A stretch of 64,000 bases of DNA from JAJYSO01 sp964451785 (GTDB lineage: Bacteria > Bacteroidota > Bacteroidia > Flavobacteriales > Flavobacteriaceae): the NCBI GenBank assembly GCA_964451785.1, contig CAYVJG010000006.1:1-64000 (forward strand), read 5' to 3'. The notes below the pieces were generated by a model, which was given only the letters and a program-made list of their open reading frames with translations, had not been told where the DNA came from and did no database searches. The position numbers were made by a program, and so were the translations under genes. Within the stretch, counting starts at the first letter, position 1; the number at the start of each line of letters is the position of its first letter. Shown here piece by piece: positions 43,912 to 52,807 of the stretch.

Positions 43912-45039
43912 TCACGAATTGAATAAAGCTTCTTCATAAACATCTTCGTAATAAGGAACGATTTTATCGATATCAAATTTTGCGGCGACAGATTTAGCAC
44001 CGGCTTTAAAGGTTTTTAAACGCTCTTCATCACTCAAAAGATAAATGGCGTTTTTAGCCATACTTTCCACATCGCCTACAGGACTTAAGAATCCGGAAAC
44101 ACCTTCTTCATTGACTTCAGGTAAACCACCAGTATTTGACGATATAACAGGTACGCCGTTGACCATAGCTTCAAGTGCCGCTAATCCAAAACTCTCTGTC
44201 TCTGAAGGCAACAAGAATAAATCAGATAGACACAAAATTTTGTTGACTTCATTACTGGCGCCCATAAATAATATTTTATGGCGAATGCCCAATGCTTCAG
44301 CCATCTCTTTGGCGGGTTGCACTTCAGGGCCCTCGCCTACCATTAACAACTTAGCTTTCACCTGTTGTTGCACCTTGTAAAATACGCGAATAACATCGTC
44401 AATGCGCTTTACCTTTCTAAAATTACTGATATGCGAAATCAATTTTTCATCTTTATCGGCAATGGTATCGCGCTCGCAGTCAACTACCACATCTTCACGT
44501 TTAGCAATATTGATAAAATTTGGAATAACTTTTATTTCTTTTTTAATATCGAACAAACGCAAAGTATCCTTTTTCAAACTCTCTGAAACCGAAGTTACCA
44601 CATCACTTTGATTGATACTAAAGTTAACGGCTGGTTTATAAAAAGGATGGTTGCCCACCAATGTGATGTCTGTGCCGTGCAAGGTGGTAACTATAGGGAT
44701 GTAAATGCCTTCTTCACGTAGCATCATTTTAGCCATGTAGCCCGCATAAGCATGCGGAATGGCATAGTGAACGTGTAAAATTTCAATCTGGTGTTCCTTA
44801 ACCATATTAACCAGCTTACTCGACAAGGCTAATTCGTATGGTTGATAATGAAACAGTGGATATTCAGGCACATTCACTTCGTGAAAATGAATATGTGCCG
44901 ACAATTGTGCCAAGCGCACAGGTTGCTTATAAGTAATAAAATGCACATCGTGTCCGCGACGTGATAATTCCATTCCTAATTCAGTGGCTACCACTCCACT
45001 TCCGCCAAAAGTTGGGTAACAGACAATTCCTATTTTCAT
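43912..45039 (-). CDS. bshA: N-acetyl-alpha-D-glucosaminyl L-malate synthase
   Basis: A 375-residue GT4 glycosyltransferase that makes the first intermediate of bacillithiol from UDP-GlcNAc and L-malate. It begins MKIGIVCYPTFGGSGVVATELG, the BshA signature, followed by HVHYAIPHAYAG and TTLHGTDITLVG. The donor-binding C-terminal half contains LPSETESFGLAALEAMVNGVPV. The organism therefore probably uses bacillithiol as its low-molecular-weight thiol; bshB and bshC are not in the window. A TACTTTTG -7 candidate lies at 45071-45064. Confidence 0.96.
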   Translation of the reverse strand: MKIGIVCYPTFGGSGVVATELGMELSRRGHDVHFITYKQPVRLAQLSAHIHFHEVNVPEYPLFHYQPYELALSSKLVNMVKEHQIEILHVHYAIPHAYAGYMAKMMLREEGIYIPIVTTLHGTDITLVGNHPFYKPAVNFSINQSDVVTSVSESLKKDTLRLFDIKKEIKVIPNFINIAKREDVVVDCERDTIADKDEKLISHISNFRKVKRIDDVIRVFYKVQQQVKAKLLMVGEGPEVQPAKEMAEALGIRHKILFMGASNEVNKILCLSDLFLLPSETESFGLAALEAMVNGVPVISSNTGGLPEVNEEGVSGFLSPVGDVESMAKNAIYLLSDEERLKTFKAGAKSVAAKFDIDKIVPYYEDVYEEALFNS

Positions 45040-45106
45040 AAAATCCCTTTCTAAAATACCTTACAAAAGTACGGTTTTTAAGAATGGTTCTAAAAAAGTA
45101 GGTTTA

Positions 45107-48049
45107 TTATTTGTAATCGCCGTCTATAATTGCCTCGTAAATAGCAGCTTCTATCTTGGTACGAATATCTTCTGAAATAAATCTGTGATTAGAACGCTCC
45201 GGAAAAATACGATTAGACAAGCAGACGTAAACCAAGTCTTCTTTAGGGTCAACCCAGCCTATAGTTCCGGTAAAACCGGTGTGTCCAAAACTTTCAGCCG
45301 AAGCGTAATCACAAGCCGGTCCGGGGCCATCGAGTTGTGGTTTGTCAAACCCTAAACCGCGTCTGACCTCTTCATCAGCATAATAGCGCGTATTGAAGCG
45401 ATCAATTGTTTCGGCTTTAAGATAACGCTTGCCGCCATAAATACCGCCATTGAGAAACATTTGCAACAGTTTGGCTACCGCATTAGCATTGCTGAATAAA
45501 CCGGCATTTCCGGCTATTCCGCCAAACATGGCGGCACCTTCGTCATCTACAGTACCCCAAATGGTTTGATGACGATAAAAATCATCGACCTCTGCCGGAA
45601 TAATTTGTTGTTTATCAAAGCGCTGTAAAGGTAAAAATCCTAAGCGATAAGCTCCTAGTGATTTATAAAATCGGTTTTGTGTTAACTGATTTAAATCTTC
45701 GTGATAGTATTCCTCCAAAAAGCGTTTAAACAAATAAAAAGGCAAGCCACTGTATTTGTATTCTTCCTGTCTCAACAAATCACTATCGACAATAACTTGA
45801 TAAATCGAATCTTGGTAATCTTTGCGCATGTATAAATCATCAGCTACCTTTACGGTAAAATTCCCTTCAGCTTGTGTGCGGTAATATTTAGGCGAAGGTT
45901 TTCCATTTTCATCTAGAGTTTTGCGGTAAAAAGGAATCCACGGTTTAAACCCGGCATAGTGACTCAAGGTGCGGCGCAAACTGAGGTTGGCTTTATTAGA
46001 TCCTCTTAGGTAAGGCATCATTTTTTTGAGGGGAGCATCCAATTTTAAAATCCCCACTTCTTGCAACTCCATCAACAGAGGCAGCGTAGCAACCACCTTA
46101 GTCATCGACGCGATATCATAAATATCTGTGTTTTTGACCTTGTGCTCTTTAGCATAAGTGTGATAGCCGTAGCTCTTTTGAAAAATTACTTTCCCTTTAC
46201 GCGCCACGAGCACTTGCATACCCGGAGTCATTCTTTTGGCAACAGCATCATTAGCAATCGAATCTATCTTTGTCAATGCCTCTGAACTCACGCCTACACT
46301 TTCAGGAATACCATAAGACAGGCGCTGAATAGCTTTGGTCTTGTACTGCGTGCCTTCAGGAAAGTTTTTGCCAACACTAACCGGCAATTTTCCTTTGGCT
46401 GGCAAGGCTCCAAAAATAACTTGAGCTGTTTTTTCTTGACCTATTTTACTGTTTTGATACCCGATAACAACGCCCTCTAAATTGGCCGTCGAACGCATAT
46501 CGAGTAGTGCATATGGACTGGCAAACACGCTGAGAATTGTGCGATGATTTAAAGCGATTTGATGTAACCACACTAACTCTTGATCTGTAAATTTATAGGA
46601 CTTCCAAGGATTAGCATTTGATTTATGCAAGCCGACAATCACTAAGTTATAGTGCTTCAAGCGCTCTAACAAATCACCTATATGGCTAGCTTCAACTTTA
46701 TCAACATCGGCATATTTGCGCAGCATCTTGTAAAAATCATCACCTGAGTCATTGCCAAAATGTACATAAGCTATTTTCTGCTGATCTAAATTCTTTATAG
46801 GTAAAATGGCTTTGTCATTTTTAATCACCGTAATGGCATTTTCTAGCAAAGTAGCATACAACAAATCATTCCCCCGTGTATTAAGATCGTCAACCAAACC
46901 CTCAATTTCAACCGGTTTATAATGATTTAATCCGGCTTTGTACTTAGCCATCAAAATCTTTTTGACAGAATGTGCCAATCGCGTTTCTGTCACCACTCCT
47001 TTTTCATAAGCTTTGACAATACGAGCAACGCCTTTAGGCACACTGCGCGGAATCAACAACATGTCATTTCCGGCCAGCAACGCATCTAAACTCGTCTTTC
47101 CGGGCTCGTCATAATTTGCCACCCCACGCATGTTTAGCGCGTCGGTAAAAATAAGGCCTTTATAGCCGAGGCGTTCTTTTAAAATTCCGGTAATAATAGG
47201 TTTGGACAATGAAGCCGGATGCCCCTTGCGACTATCCCAAGCAGGAATTTCTAAATGACCAATCATCACACTTGAAATGCCCGCTTGTGTAATTTTTTTA
47301 AACGGATACAATTCGATACTATCTAATCGTTCTGCACTAAAGTTGAGTATAGGTAAAGCTTTATGCGAGTCGACTTCTGTATCGCCATGTCCCGGAAAAT
47401 GTTTAGCACTGGCTAAAACGCCCACACTTTCCATCCCCTTGGCAAAAGCAATTCCCTTTTGAGCCACATTTTCGCGATTTTCACCAAAAGAACGGTTGCC
47501 AATAATCGGATTATCCGGATTGGTATTGATATCAATATCAGGAGCAAAATTGATATTGACTCCTAAGCGTTTTGCATGACGCCCTATTTGACGGCCTGTA
47601 ATTTCAATCAACTTATTGTTTTCTATAGCGCCCAAGGTCATATTCCACGGAAAAGCATAGGTAGAATCCAAGCGCATGGCCAAGCCCCACTCTGCATCTT
47701 GCCCTATCATCAACGGTACTCGTGAAGCTGCTTGATATGCATTGGTCAAGCGCGCCTGTTGCACCGGTCCTCCTTTTGAAAAAATCACGCCTCCGATGTG
47801 ATACTCTTCTATCAAATGCTTTATGTAGTCCGTTGCTCTTTTAGGTTTACTCGAAAAAATATCGACCATAAACAGCTGTCCTACTTTTTCTTGCAATGAC
47901 ATACTGTTATAAATACTATCTACCCACTGACGTTGTGCAATTGAATCAGCAGTAACTAAAGGATAAACAGGAGTTGAAGGTGTTTTTTCTTGAGCAAAAA
48001 TGGTTGAGCATATGCATAAACAGACTAGGATCCAGAAGGATTTCTTCAT
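45107..48049 (-). CDS. GH3 beta-N-acetylhexosaminidase fused to a serine beta-lactamase-like hydrolase
   Basis: A 980-residue exported enzyme with a signal peptide (1-19). The glycoside hydrolase family 3 domain (about 30-390) has KHFPGHGDTEVDSHKALP, the NagZ-type acid/base motif, and FTDALNMRGV with the nucleophile Asp. A GH3 C-terminal domain follows (about 390-590). The last 380 residues are a class C beta-lactamase/DD-peptidase-like domain with the SxxK nucleophile in IASMTKVV (Ser648) and a late GHTGFTGTIGWVDP matching the third active-site motif. The fusion is known in Bacteroidota and suggests trimming of both the glycan and the peptide or ester part of cell-wall fragments in the periplasm. 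Confidence 0.94.
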   Translation of the reverse strand: MKKSFWILVCLCICSTIFAQEKTPSTPVYPLVTADSIAQRQWVDSIYNSMSLQEKVGQLFMVDIFSSKPKRATDYIKHLIEEYHIGGVIFSKGGPVQQARLTNAYQAASRVPLMIGQDAEWGLAMRLDSTYAFPWNMTLGAIENNKLIEITGRQIGRHAKRLGVNINFAPDIDINTNPDNPIIGNRSFGENRENVAQKGIAFAKGMESVGVLASAKHFPGHGDTEVDSHKALPILNFSAERLDSIELYPFKKITQAGISSVMIGHLEIPAWDSRKGHPASLSKPIITGILKERLGYKGLIFTDALNMRGVANYDEPGKTSLDALLAGNDMLLIPRSVPKGVARIVKAYEKGVVTETRLAHSVKKILMAKYKAGLNHYKPVEIEGLVDDLNTRGNDLLYATLLENAITVIKNDKAILPIKNLDQQKIAYVHFGNDSGDDFYKMLRKYADVDKVEASHIGDLLERLKHYNLVIVGLHKSNANPWKSYKFTDQELVWLHQIALNHRTILSVFASPYALLDMRSTANLEGVVIGYQNSKIGQEKTAQVIFGALPAKGKLPVSVGKNFPEGTQYKTKAIQRLSYGIPESVGVSSEALTKIDSIANDAVAKRMTPGMQVLVARKGKVIFQKSYGYHTYAKEHKVKNTDIYDIASMTKVVATLPLLMELQEVGILKLDAPLKKMMPYLRGSNKANLSLRRTLSHYAGFKPWIPFYRKTLDENGKPSPKYYRTQAEGNFTVKVADDLYMRKDYQDSIYQVIVDSDLLRQEEYKYSGLPFYLFKRFLEEYYHEDLNQLTQNRFYKSLGAYRLGFLPLQRFDKQQIIPAEVDDFYRHQTIWGTVDDEGAAMFGGIAGNAGLFSNANAVAKLLQMFLNGGIYGGKRYLKAETIDRFNTRYYADEEVRRGLGFDKPQLDGPGPACDYASAESFGHTGFTGTIGWVDPKEDLVYVCLSNRIFPERSNHRFISEDIRTKIEAAIYEAIIDGDYK

Positions 48050-48125
48050 AAGTGAAAAGCGATTTTTTAACAGTAATAATCCGAGTGCCTAAAGGTAATA
48101 GCTTAGCCTTAGACCTCAAAGCGAT

Positions 48126-49082
48126 TTACTGAAAACGTCTTGTTAAAAACCGCTGTTTACTTAAAACTTTTGCGACTGCATCTACCCCTTTATAGGTTTT
48201 TAAAATCGTATCCACCGTAACGACTTTGGCAGGTGTGCCTTTACGGGTTTTCCAATCGGCGAACTCCTGGAACTTTCCCACCAAATCCCCAACGCTTTCC
48301 CCATCGGTAGTTTGATTGTTGGTGATGATGACATAAGGCACTTTACTGCCCCATTTGGATGGCAGATGGGATGGGGTAAATTGACCGTCAAAAATGCTGT
48401 CAGCAGGATTGTCGGGATTTTCCGTACTCATTGGAGCTATTGCCATATAATATTGAAGAAATTTTTGGGGATTGTCCACGGTTCTTTGCATTTGGGCGAA
48501 GGCTTGTTGATCGGTATGATCGTTCCCCCTTAACGAGGTGATATGATCGACTTCACTGGCTTCTGTGCTTATGGAAACTGTAAGATTTGTGTATAAATTG
48601 AGCTTTCCCGTTTGCTGGTTATAGGAAAAGGGAATGAAACTGACGATGACATAACCGTATCCCCGGTATTGAAAGTTCTCATAATTCACCAAAGGATCGG
48701 TAGGATAATCCCCCGAATAATAATTTTGACAGGAAACATGCGCCCCTTTTTTAATGCCGTTCATAAACTCCGGTTCGGGAACGGGCGCCAAATTATAGGT
48801 GCCGGGAAGCGTGGTCTGTTGAGTGGCCATTACGGTGATCGAGCTTGCCTTTTGTCCTTGGGGCAAGGCGAGCTTGACACTGACCACAGGCAACTGTGGA
48901 TCGCCTACATATTCTTCGCCATATAAAAGGGATGCCTTTTTAAGATAAACAACATCCATATTGCTTTGTGTGGTAGTGGTTATTTCTGTGGTTGAGAAGC
49001 TAAAATCTTGGGTGGTTTGGGCTTGGCCCATCATTGTAAAACATCCCAATAAAACAGAAAGGACATAAGGAAAATATTTCAT
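48126..49082 (-). CDS. Truncated C25 (gingipain-like) peptidase: prodomain plus start of catalytic domain
   Basis: A 318-residue exported protein with a signal peptide (1-21). Residues 25-200 match the propeptide_C25 family (QDFSFSTTEI, GDPQLPVVSVKLALPQG, FIPFSYNQQTGKLNLYTNLTV). From about 245 the C25 catalytic domain begins with KVPYVIITN and FADWKTRKGTPAKVVTVDTI, but it ends abruptly at VAKVLSKQRFLTRRFQ, long before the expected catalytic His and Cys. It cannot be a peptidase as it stands and has no T9SS sorting domain. Its ATG overlaps the stop of the LRR gene upstream (ATGA). It is either a decaying gene or an orphan prodomain protein. Confidence 0.75.
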   Translation of the reverse strand: MKYFPYVLSVLLGCFTMMGQAQTTQDFSFSTTEITTTTQSNMDVVYLKKASLLYGEEYVGDPQLPVVSVKLALPQGQKASSITVMATQQTTLPGTYNLAPVPEPEFMNGIKKGAHVSCQNYYSGDYPTDPLVNYENFQYRGYGYVIVSFIPFSYNQQTGKLNLYTNLTVSISTEASEVDHITSLRGNDHTDQQAFAQMQRTVDNPQKFLQYYMAIAPMSTENPDNPADSIFDGQFTPSHLPSKWGSKVPYVIITNNQTTDGESVGDLVGKFQEFADWKTRKGTPAKVVTVDTILKTYKGVDAVAKVLSKQRFLTRRFQ

Positions 49083-50104
49083 TGCTTGATGATTTTAAAG
49101 GTTTTAGAAGTGTTTTGAAGAGTGACCTGAAGAAAATAGATACCCGGTTCCAAATTTGATAAATCGAAAGATGTCATTTTTGTTTTAAATTTTTCAAAAC
49201 GGACTTTTCTCCCTTGCAAATCATAAAGACTTAGTTTTGACCTATCTGTAAGATTGCTGATATATAATTTATTTTTAACCGGGTTAGGATAAATGTTTAT
49301 ATTTTGGAAAACATAGTCGCCAACACTTAAGGCATCACATTCTGCTTCGGTTTCTACCCAGTAAGCGGTAGAATCTTTATACCAATAAGGAGCGTTTTCA
49401 GCATATGTTTCATCATCCACATAAATACAAGTTAAATCGGGGTTACCTGTCGCATTGACACCTATCGTATTTCCACCATTTCTTAAATCTAAGTAAGTCA
49501 ATTGATTAAGAACACAATCTATAAAATTTAAATTTGGAGCATTGCTCAAATCCAAACTATCAATTTCATTTTGATCGCAACCCAGTTCAATTAACCCGGT
49601 CAGTTGGGTAACATCCAAGCTTTGGATATTGTTTTCGGTACAAAGCAGTAATTTCAAATGCGGATTATTTCCTAATTGCAAAGTTGTCAGTTGGTTATAT
49701 TCTGCATATAAAGTGTCTAACATTACATTGTTACTTAAATCCAAAGTGGTCAAGTTATTATAGCGTACATTTAAATACTGAAGATTCGTAAAAGCTTCAA
49801 TCCCGGTCAGGTCATTTATAGGGCCAAATTCAACCGGGTTGTTGTTTTGGGAAGTGTTGGTGTAATTTGGTGCGTTAAGCCCGTTCAGTACAGAGGGATC
49901 CAAATATAAATGGGTGACCGCTGCGGCTTCGCTGTATTCGATTTCGCCATCGCCGTTGGTGTCAATAATGCCGTACCCATTAAAATCGGGAGTCAACAAG
50001 GCCCATTTAAAATGCCCATCGGGGATATAAACCATGTCGGTAGGGGCTTGGGCAAAGCTGAGAAAAGGCAGGAGCGTGAACAGGAAAAGTAGTGTTGTTT
50101 TCAT
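49079..50104 (-). CDS. Leucine-rich-repeat T9SS-secreted protein (copy 3)
   Basis: A 341-residue secreted protein. Residues 1-19 are a signal peptide. The segment YIPDGHFKWALL and the EF-hand-like IDTNGDGEIEYSEA (about 47-60) form the N-terminal cap usual in Bacteroidota LRR proteins. About seven short LRRs of the LTTLDLSNNVMLDTLYAEYN type run from residue 60 to about 235. A T9SS type A sorting domain starts near INIYPNPVKNKLYI and ends GIYFLQVTLQNTSKTFKIIKQ. It is expected at the cell surface, perhaps binding a protein or glycan. It is translationally coupled to the truncated C25 gene downstream. Confidence 0.9.
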   Translation of the reverse strand: MKTTLLFLFTLLPFLSFAQAPTDMVYIPDGHFKWALLTPDFNGYGIIDTNGDGEIEYSEAAAVTHLYLDPSVLNGLNAPNYTNTSQNNNPVEFGPINDLTGIEAFTNLQYLNVRYNNLTTLDLSNNVMLDTLYAEYNQLTTLQLGNNPHLKLLLCTENNIQSLDVTQLTGLIELGCDQNEIDSLDLSNAPNLNFIDCVLNQLTYLDLRNGGNTIGVNATGNPDLTCIYVDDETYAENAPYWYKDSTAYWVETEAECDALSVGDYVFQNINIYPNPVKNKLYISNLTDRSKLSLYDLQGRKVRFEKFKTKMTSFDLSNLEPGIYFLQVTLQNTSKTFKIIKQ

Positions 50105-50269
50105 GGATTAGGGTTTTATAGTGTAAAATTAGTTAATTATAAGTTAACTTAGTGAAAATATTTACTTTTTATTCACATTTTACATTCAGACAATAAAATT
50201 TCTTCCCACCGAGTTTTTTCGTCACATCCATCCTTACTTTTGAGCAAAAGAATTATTCTTTCTAAGAGA

Positions 50270-50824
50270 CTAAACACTTCCTAAAGCAGAGGCAGCCGTG
50301 CTTACTGAAATAGTGACCTGGGTCAATAAGTCGAGGCTCCCCGTCTGTGCATTGTACGAAAAGGGAATAAATCGGACGGTCACATAGGAGTATTGACGAT
50401 ATTGATGATTCGTAAAATCCAGTAAAAAATTAGGGGGATATACAGCTGCATTGTGCTTCACTTTAAAATTTTCACTTTTTCTCTCCTTTTTAACAAATCC
50501 CAAGGATTGGGGTTCCGGCACGGATACCAAATTGAATGTGCCGGAAAGTGTGGTCTGTTGGTTAGCCGTCACAGTAACCGAAGTGGCTTTTTGCCCTTGA
50601 GGCAAAGCCAATTTTATGCTGACCACAGGTAGTTGGGGGTTGCCCACGTAGTCTTCTCCACTTAACAAAGTGGCTTTTTTCAATTGAACGATATTCATAC
50701 TGTCTTGTGTGGATGCTGTTACTTCAGCACTTGAATAGGTAAAATCTTGTGTGACCTGTGCATTTCCGACAACTACTGTTACCAAGAATATGAAACTAAA
50801 TAATGTATATTTAATAACTTTCAT
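50270..50824 (-). CDS. Orphan C25 (gingipain-like) prodomain protein
   Basis: A 184-residue exported protein that contains a signal peptide (1-22, ending GNAQV) and one propeptide_C25-like domain: QDFTYSSAEVTASTQDSMN, GNPQLPVVSIKLALPQG and RFIPFSYNAQTGSLDLLTQVT. It stops at AASALGSV, the point where its longer paralogue at 48126 continues toward a catalytic domain. It is about 60% alike to that paralogue by eye. Its ATG overlaps the stop of LRR copy 2 (ATGA). An intact reading frame that stops at the domain end could be functional as an inhibitor-like prodomain, or could be a truncated remnant. Confidence 0.75.
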   Translation of the reverse strand: MKVIKYTLFSFIFLVTVVVGNAQVTQDFTYSSAEVTASTQDSMNIVQLKKATLLSGEDYVGNPQLPVVSIKLALPQGQKATSVTVTANQQTTLSGTFNLVSVPEPQSLGFVKKERKSENFKVKHNAAVYPPNFLLDFTNHQYRQYSYVTVRFIPFSYNAQTGSLDLLTQVTISVSTAASALGSV

Positions 50825-51846
50825 AATTTTACGATTTTAAAGGTTTTAGAAGTGTTTTGAAGAGTGACCTGAAGAAAATAAATTCCCGGTTGTAGCGATG
50901 AGACATCAAAAGAGATGGTAGGGGTGTTTGTGTTTTTAACGAATACTTTTTTTCCTTGTATATCGTAAAGCGCAACTTGTGTCTTTTCTTTAAGCCCATC
51001 AATAGACAAGTTGTTTTTAACGGGGTTGGGAAATATTTTTAGATTTTGAAGCAAATAGGATTTAATATCTAAGGCTTCACACTCTGCTTCGGTTTCTACA
51101 TAATGCGCTGTAGAGTCCTTGCTCCAATAAGGTGCATTTTCGGAATATTCCTTATCATCGACATAAATACAAGTTAAGTTAGGATTGCCAAATGCAGCAG
51201 CTTCTATTATATTTCCATTATTTCTTAAATCTAAATAGACCAATTGATTATGGAAACAATTTATATGAATTAAATTAGGAGCATTCCTTAAATCCAAACT
51301 ATCAATTTCATTATTGAAACAACCCAACCTAGCTAATCCACCTAATTGGGTAACATCCAAGCTTTGGATATTGTTTTCATTGCAAAGTAATACTTTTAGA
51401 TGCGGATTATTTCCTAATTGCAAAGTTGTCAGTTGGTTATATTCTGTATATAAAGTATCTAACATTACATTGTTACTTAAATCCAAAGTGGTCAGGTTAT
51501 TATAGCGTACATTTAAATATTGTATATTGACAAAAGCTTCAATCCCGGTCAGGTCGTCAATGGCGCCAAATTCAACCGGGTTGTTGTTTTGTGAACTGTT
51601 GGTGTAATTTGGTGCGTTAAGCCCGTTCAGTACAGAGGGATCCAAATATAAATGGGTGACCGCTGCGGCTTCGCTGTATTCGATTTCGCCATCGCCGTTG
51701 GTGTCAATAATGCCGTACCCATTAAAATCGGGAGTCAACAAGGCCCATTTAAAATGCCCATCGGGGATATAAACCGTGTCGGTAGGGGCTTGGGCAAGGC
51801 CTGTAAACGGGAGAAAGATGAGCAAAAAGAGGAGTTTTGTTTTCAT
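50821..51846 (-). CDS. Leucine-rich-repeat T9SS-secreted protein (copy 2)
   Basis: A 341-residue paralogue of the gene at 49079, with signal peptide, EF-hand-like cap, LRRs and T9SS sorting domain in the same order. The first 150 residues differ from copy 3 at only a dozen or so positions, whereas the repeats after about residue 160 and the sorting domain differ much more (for example LARLGCFNNEIDSLDLRNAP against LIELGCDQNEIDSLDLSNAP). The final 15 residues are again nearly the same. It starts at the ATG at 51846, next to the broken copy 1, and overlaps the downstream prodomain gene. Confidence 0.9.
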   Translation of the reverse strand: MKTKLLFLLIFLPFTGLAQAPTDTVYIPDGHFKWALLTPDFNGYGIIDTNGDGEIEYSEAAAVTHLYLDPSVLNGLNAPNYTNSSQNNNPVEFGAIDDLTGIEAFVNIQYLNVRYNNLTTLDLSNNVMLDTLYTEYNQLTTLQLGNNPHLKVLLCNENNIQSLDVTQLGGLARLGCFNNEIDSLDLRNAPNLIHINCFHNQLVYLDLRNNGNIIEAAAFGNPNLTCIYVDDKEYSENAPYWSKDSTAHYVETEAECEALDIKSYLLQNLKIFPNPVKNNLSIDGLKEKTQVALYDIQGKKVFVKNTNTPTISFDVSSLQPGIYFLQVTLQNTSKTFKIVKL

Positions 51847-51850
51847 AATT

Positions 51851-52807
51851 TTACGATTTTAAAGGTTTTAGACGTATTTTGAACGGTACTCGAAGAAAAT
51901 AGAGTCCTGTATTTAGGGATGAAACATCAAAAATTGTATCTTTTCCTTTAGTCGTGGTTTTGGCCCATATTTTTTTTCCTTGTACATCATAAAGCGCAAC
52001 TTGTGCCTTTTCATTAAGCCCTTCAACAGATAAGTTATCCTTGACCGGGTTAGGATAAATATTGATATTCTGAAAGACATAATCTTCCAAGCCCAAAGCA
52101 TCACATTCGGCCTCATTTTCTACCCAGTGTGCCGTGGAATCCTTAACCCAGTGAGAGCCTGCATAAGACATATCATCTACATATATACAAATTAAATCAG
52201 GATTGCCATTTGCTTGAACAAGTATTATATTTTCATTATTCCTTATATCCAAATAGGTTAATTCGTTATTTCTACAATACATATATTTCAAGCTTGAAGT
52301 GCTACTCAAATCCAAAGTATCTATTTGATTATTATCACAAAGCAAAACCTTTAAGTTATTATTTTCTCCTATTTCAAGTGTTGTCAATTCGTTGTATTCA
52401 GCAAGTAAAGTATCTAACATTACATTGTTACTTAAATCCAAAGTGGTCAAGTTATTATACCGCACATTTAAATACTGCAGATTTGTAAAGGCTTCAATCC
52501 CGGTCAGGTCGTCAATGGGGCCAAATTCAACCGGGTTGTTGTTTTGTGAACTGTTGGTGTAATTTGGCGCGTTAAGCCCGTTCAGTACAGAGGGATCCAA
52601 GTATAAATGCGTCACCGCTTCAGCTTCGCTGTATTCTATCTCTCCATTGTTGTTGGTGTCAACAGTTTCAAAAGGTGGTTCAAGTGTGCCTTGCTCCAAT
52701 AAAAACCATTTAAAGTGACCATCGGGGATATAAACCGTGTCATCCGGGGCTTGGGCAAAGCCGAGAAGGGGTAAGAACGTGAGCAGAAAAAGTAGTGTTG
52801 TTTTGAT
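51851..52807 (-). pseudogene. Leucine-rich-repeat T9SS protein (copy 1), start codon lost and C terminus frameshifted
   Basis: Read from 52807 the protein is IKTTLLFLLTFLPLLGFAQ followed by APDDTVYIPDGHFKW, colinear with copies 2 and 3, but the ATG is replaced by ATC (52807-52805), and a stop codon lies two codons upstream. The first standard alternative start, TTG at 52699, would lack the signal peptide. At the other end, near 51890, one base is missing relative to the siblings, so YFLQVTLQNTSKTFKI becomes YFLRVPFKIRLKPLKS. In the original frame the stop would overlap the ATG of copy 2. It is probably a pseudogene, although initiation at ATC or ATT cannot be excluded. Confidence 0.65.

Noticed and set aside
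49910..51882. Repeated plus-strand open frames opposite the LRR genes (about 49910-50092 and 51652-51882)
   Set aside because: They are antisense shadows of the nearly identical N-terminal halves of the LRR genes; their similarity to each other comes only from that duplication.
48126..52807. CRISPR array or other direct-repeat array
   Set aside because: The repeated DNA is long and encodes protein; there are no short regularly spaced repeats with unique spacers here or elsewhere in the window, and no cas genes.
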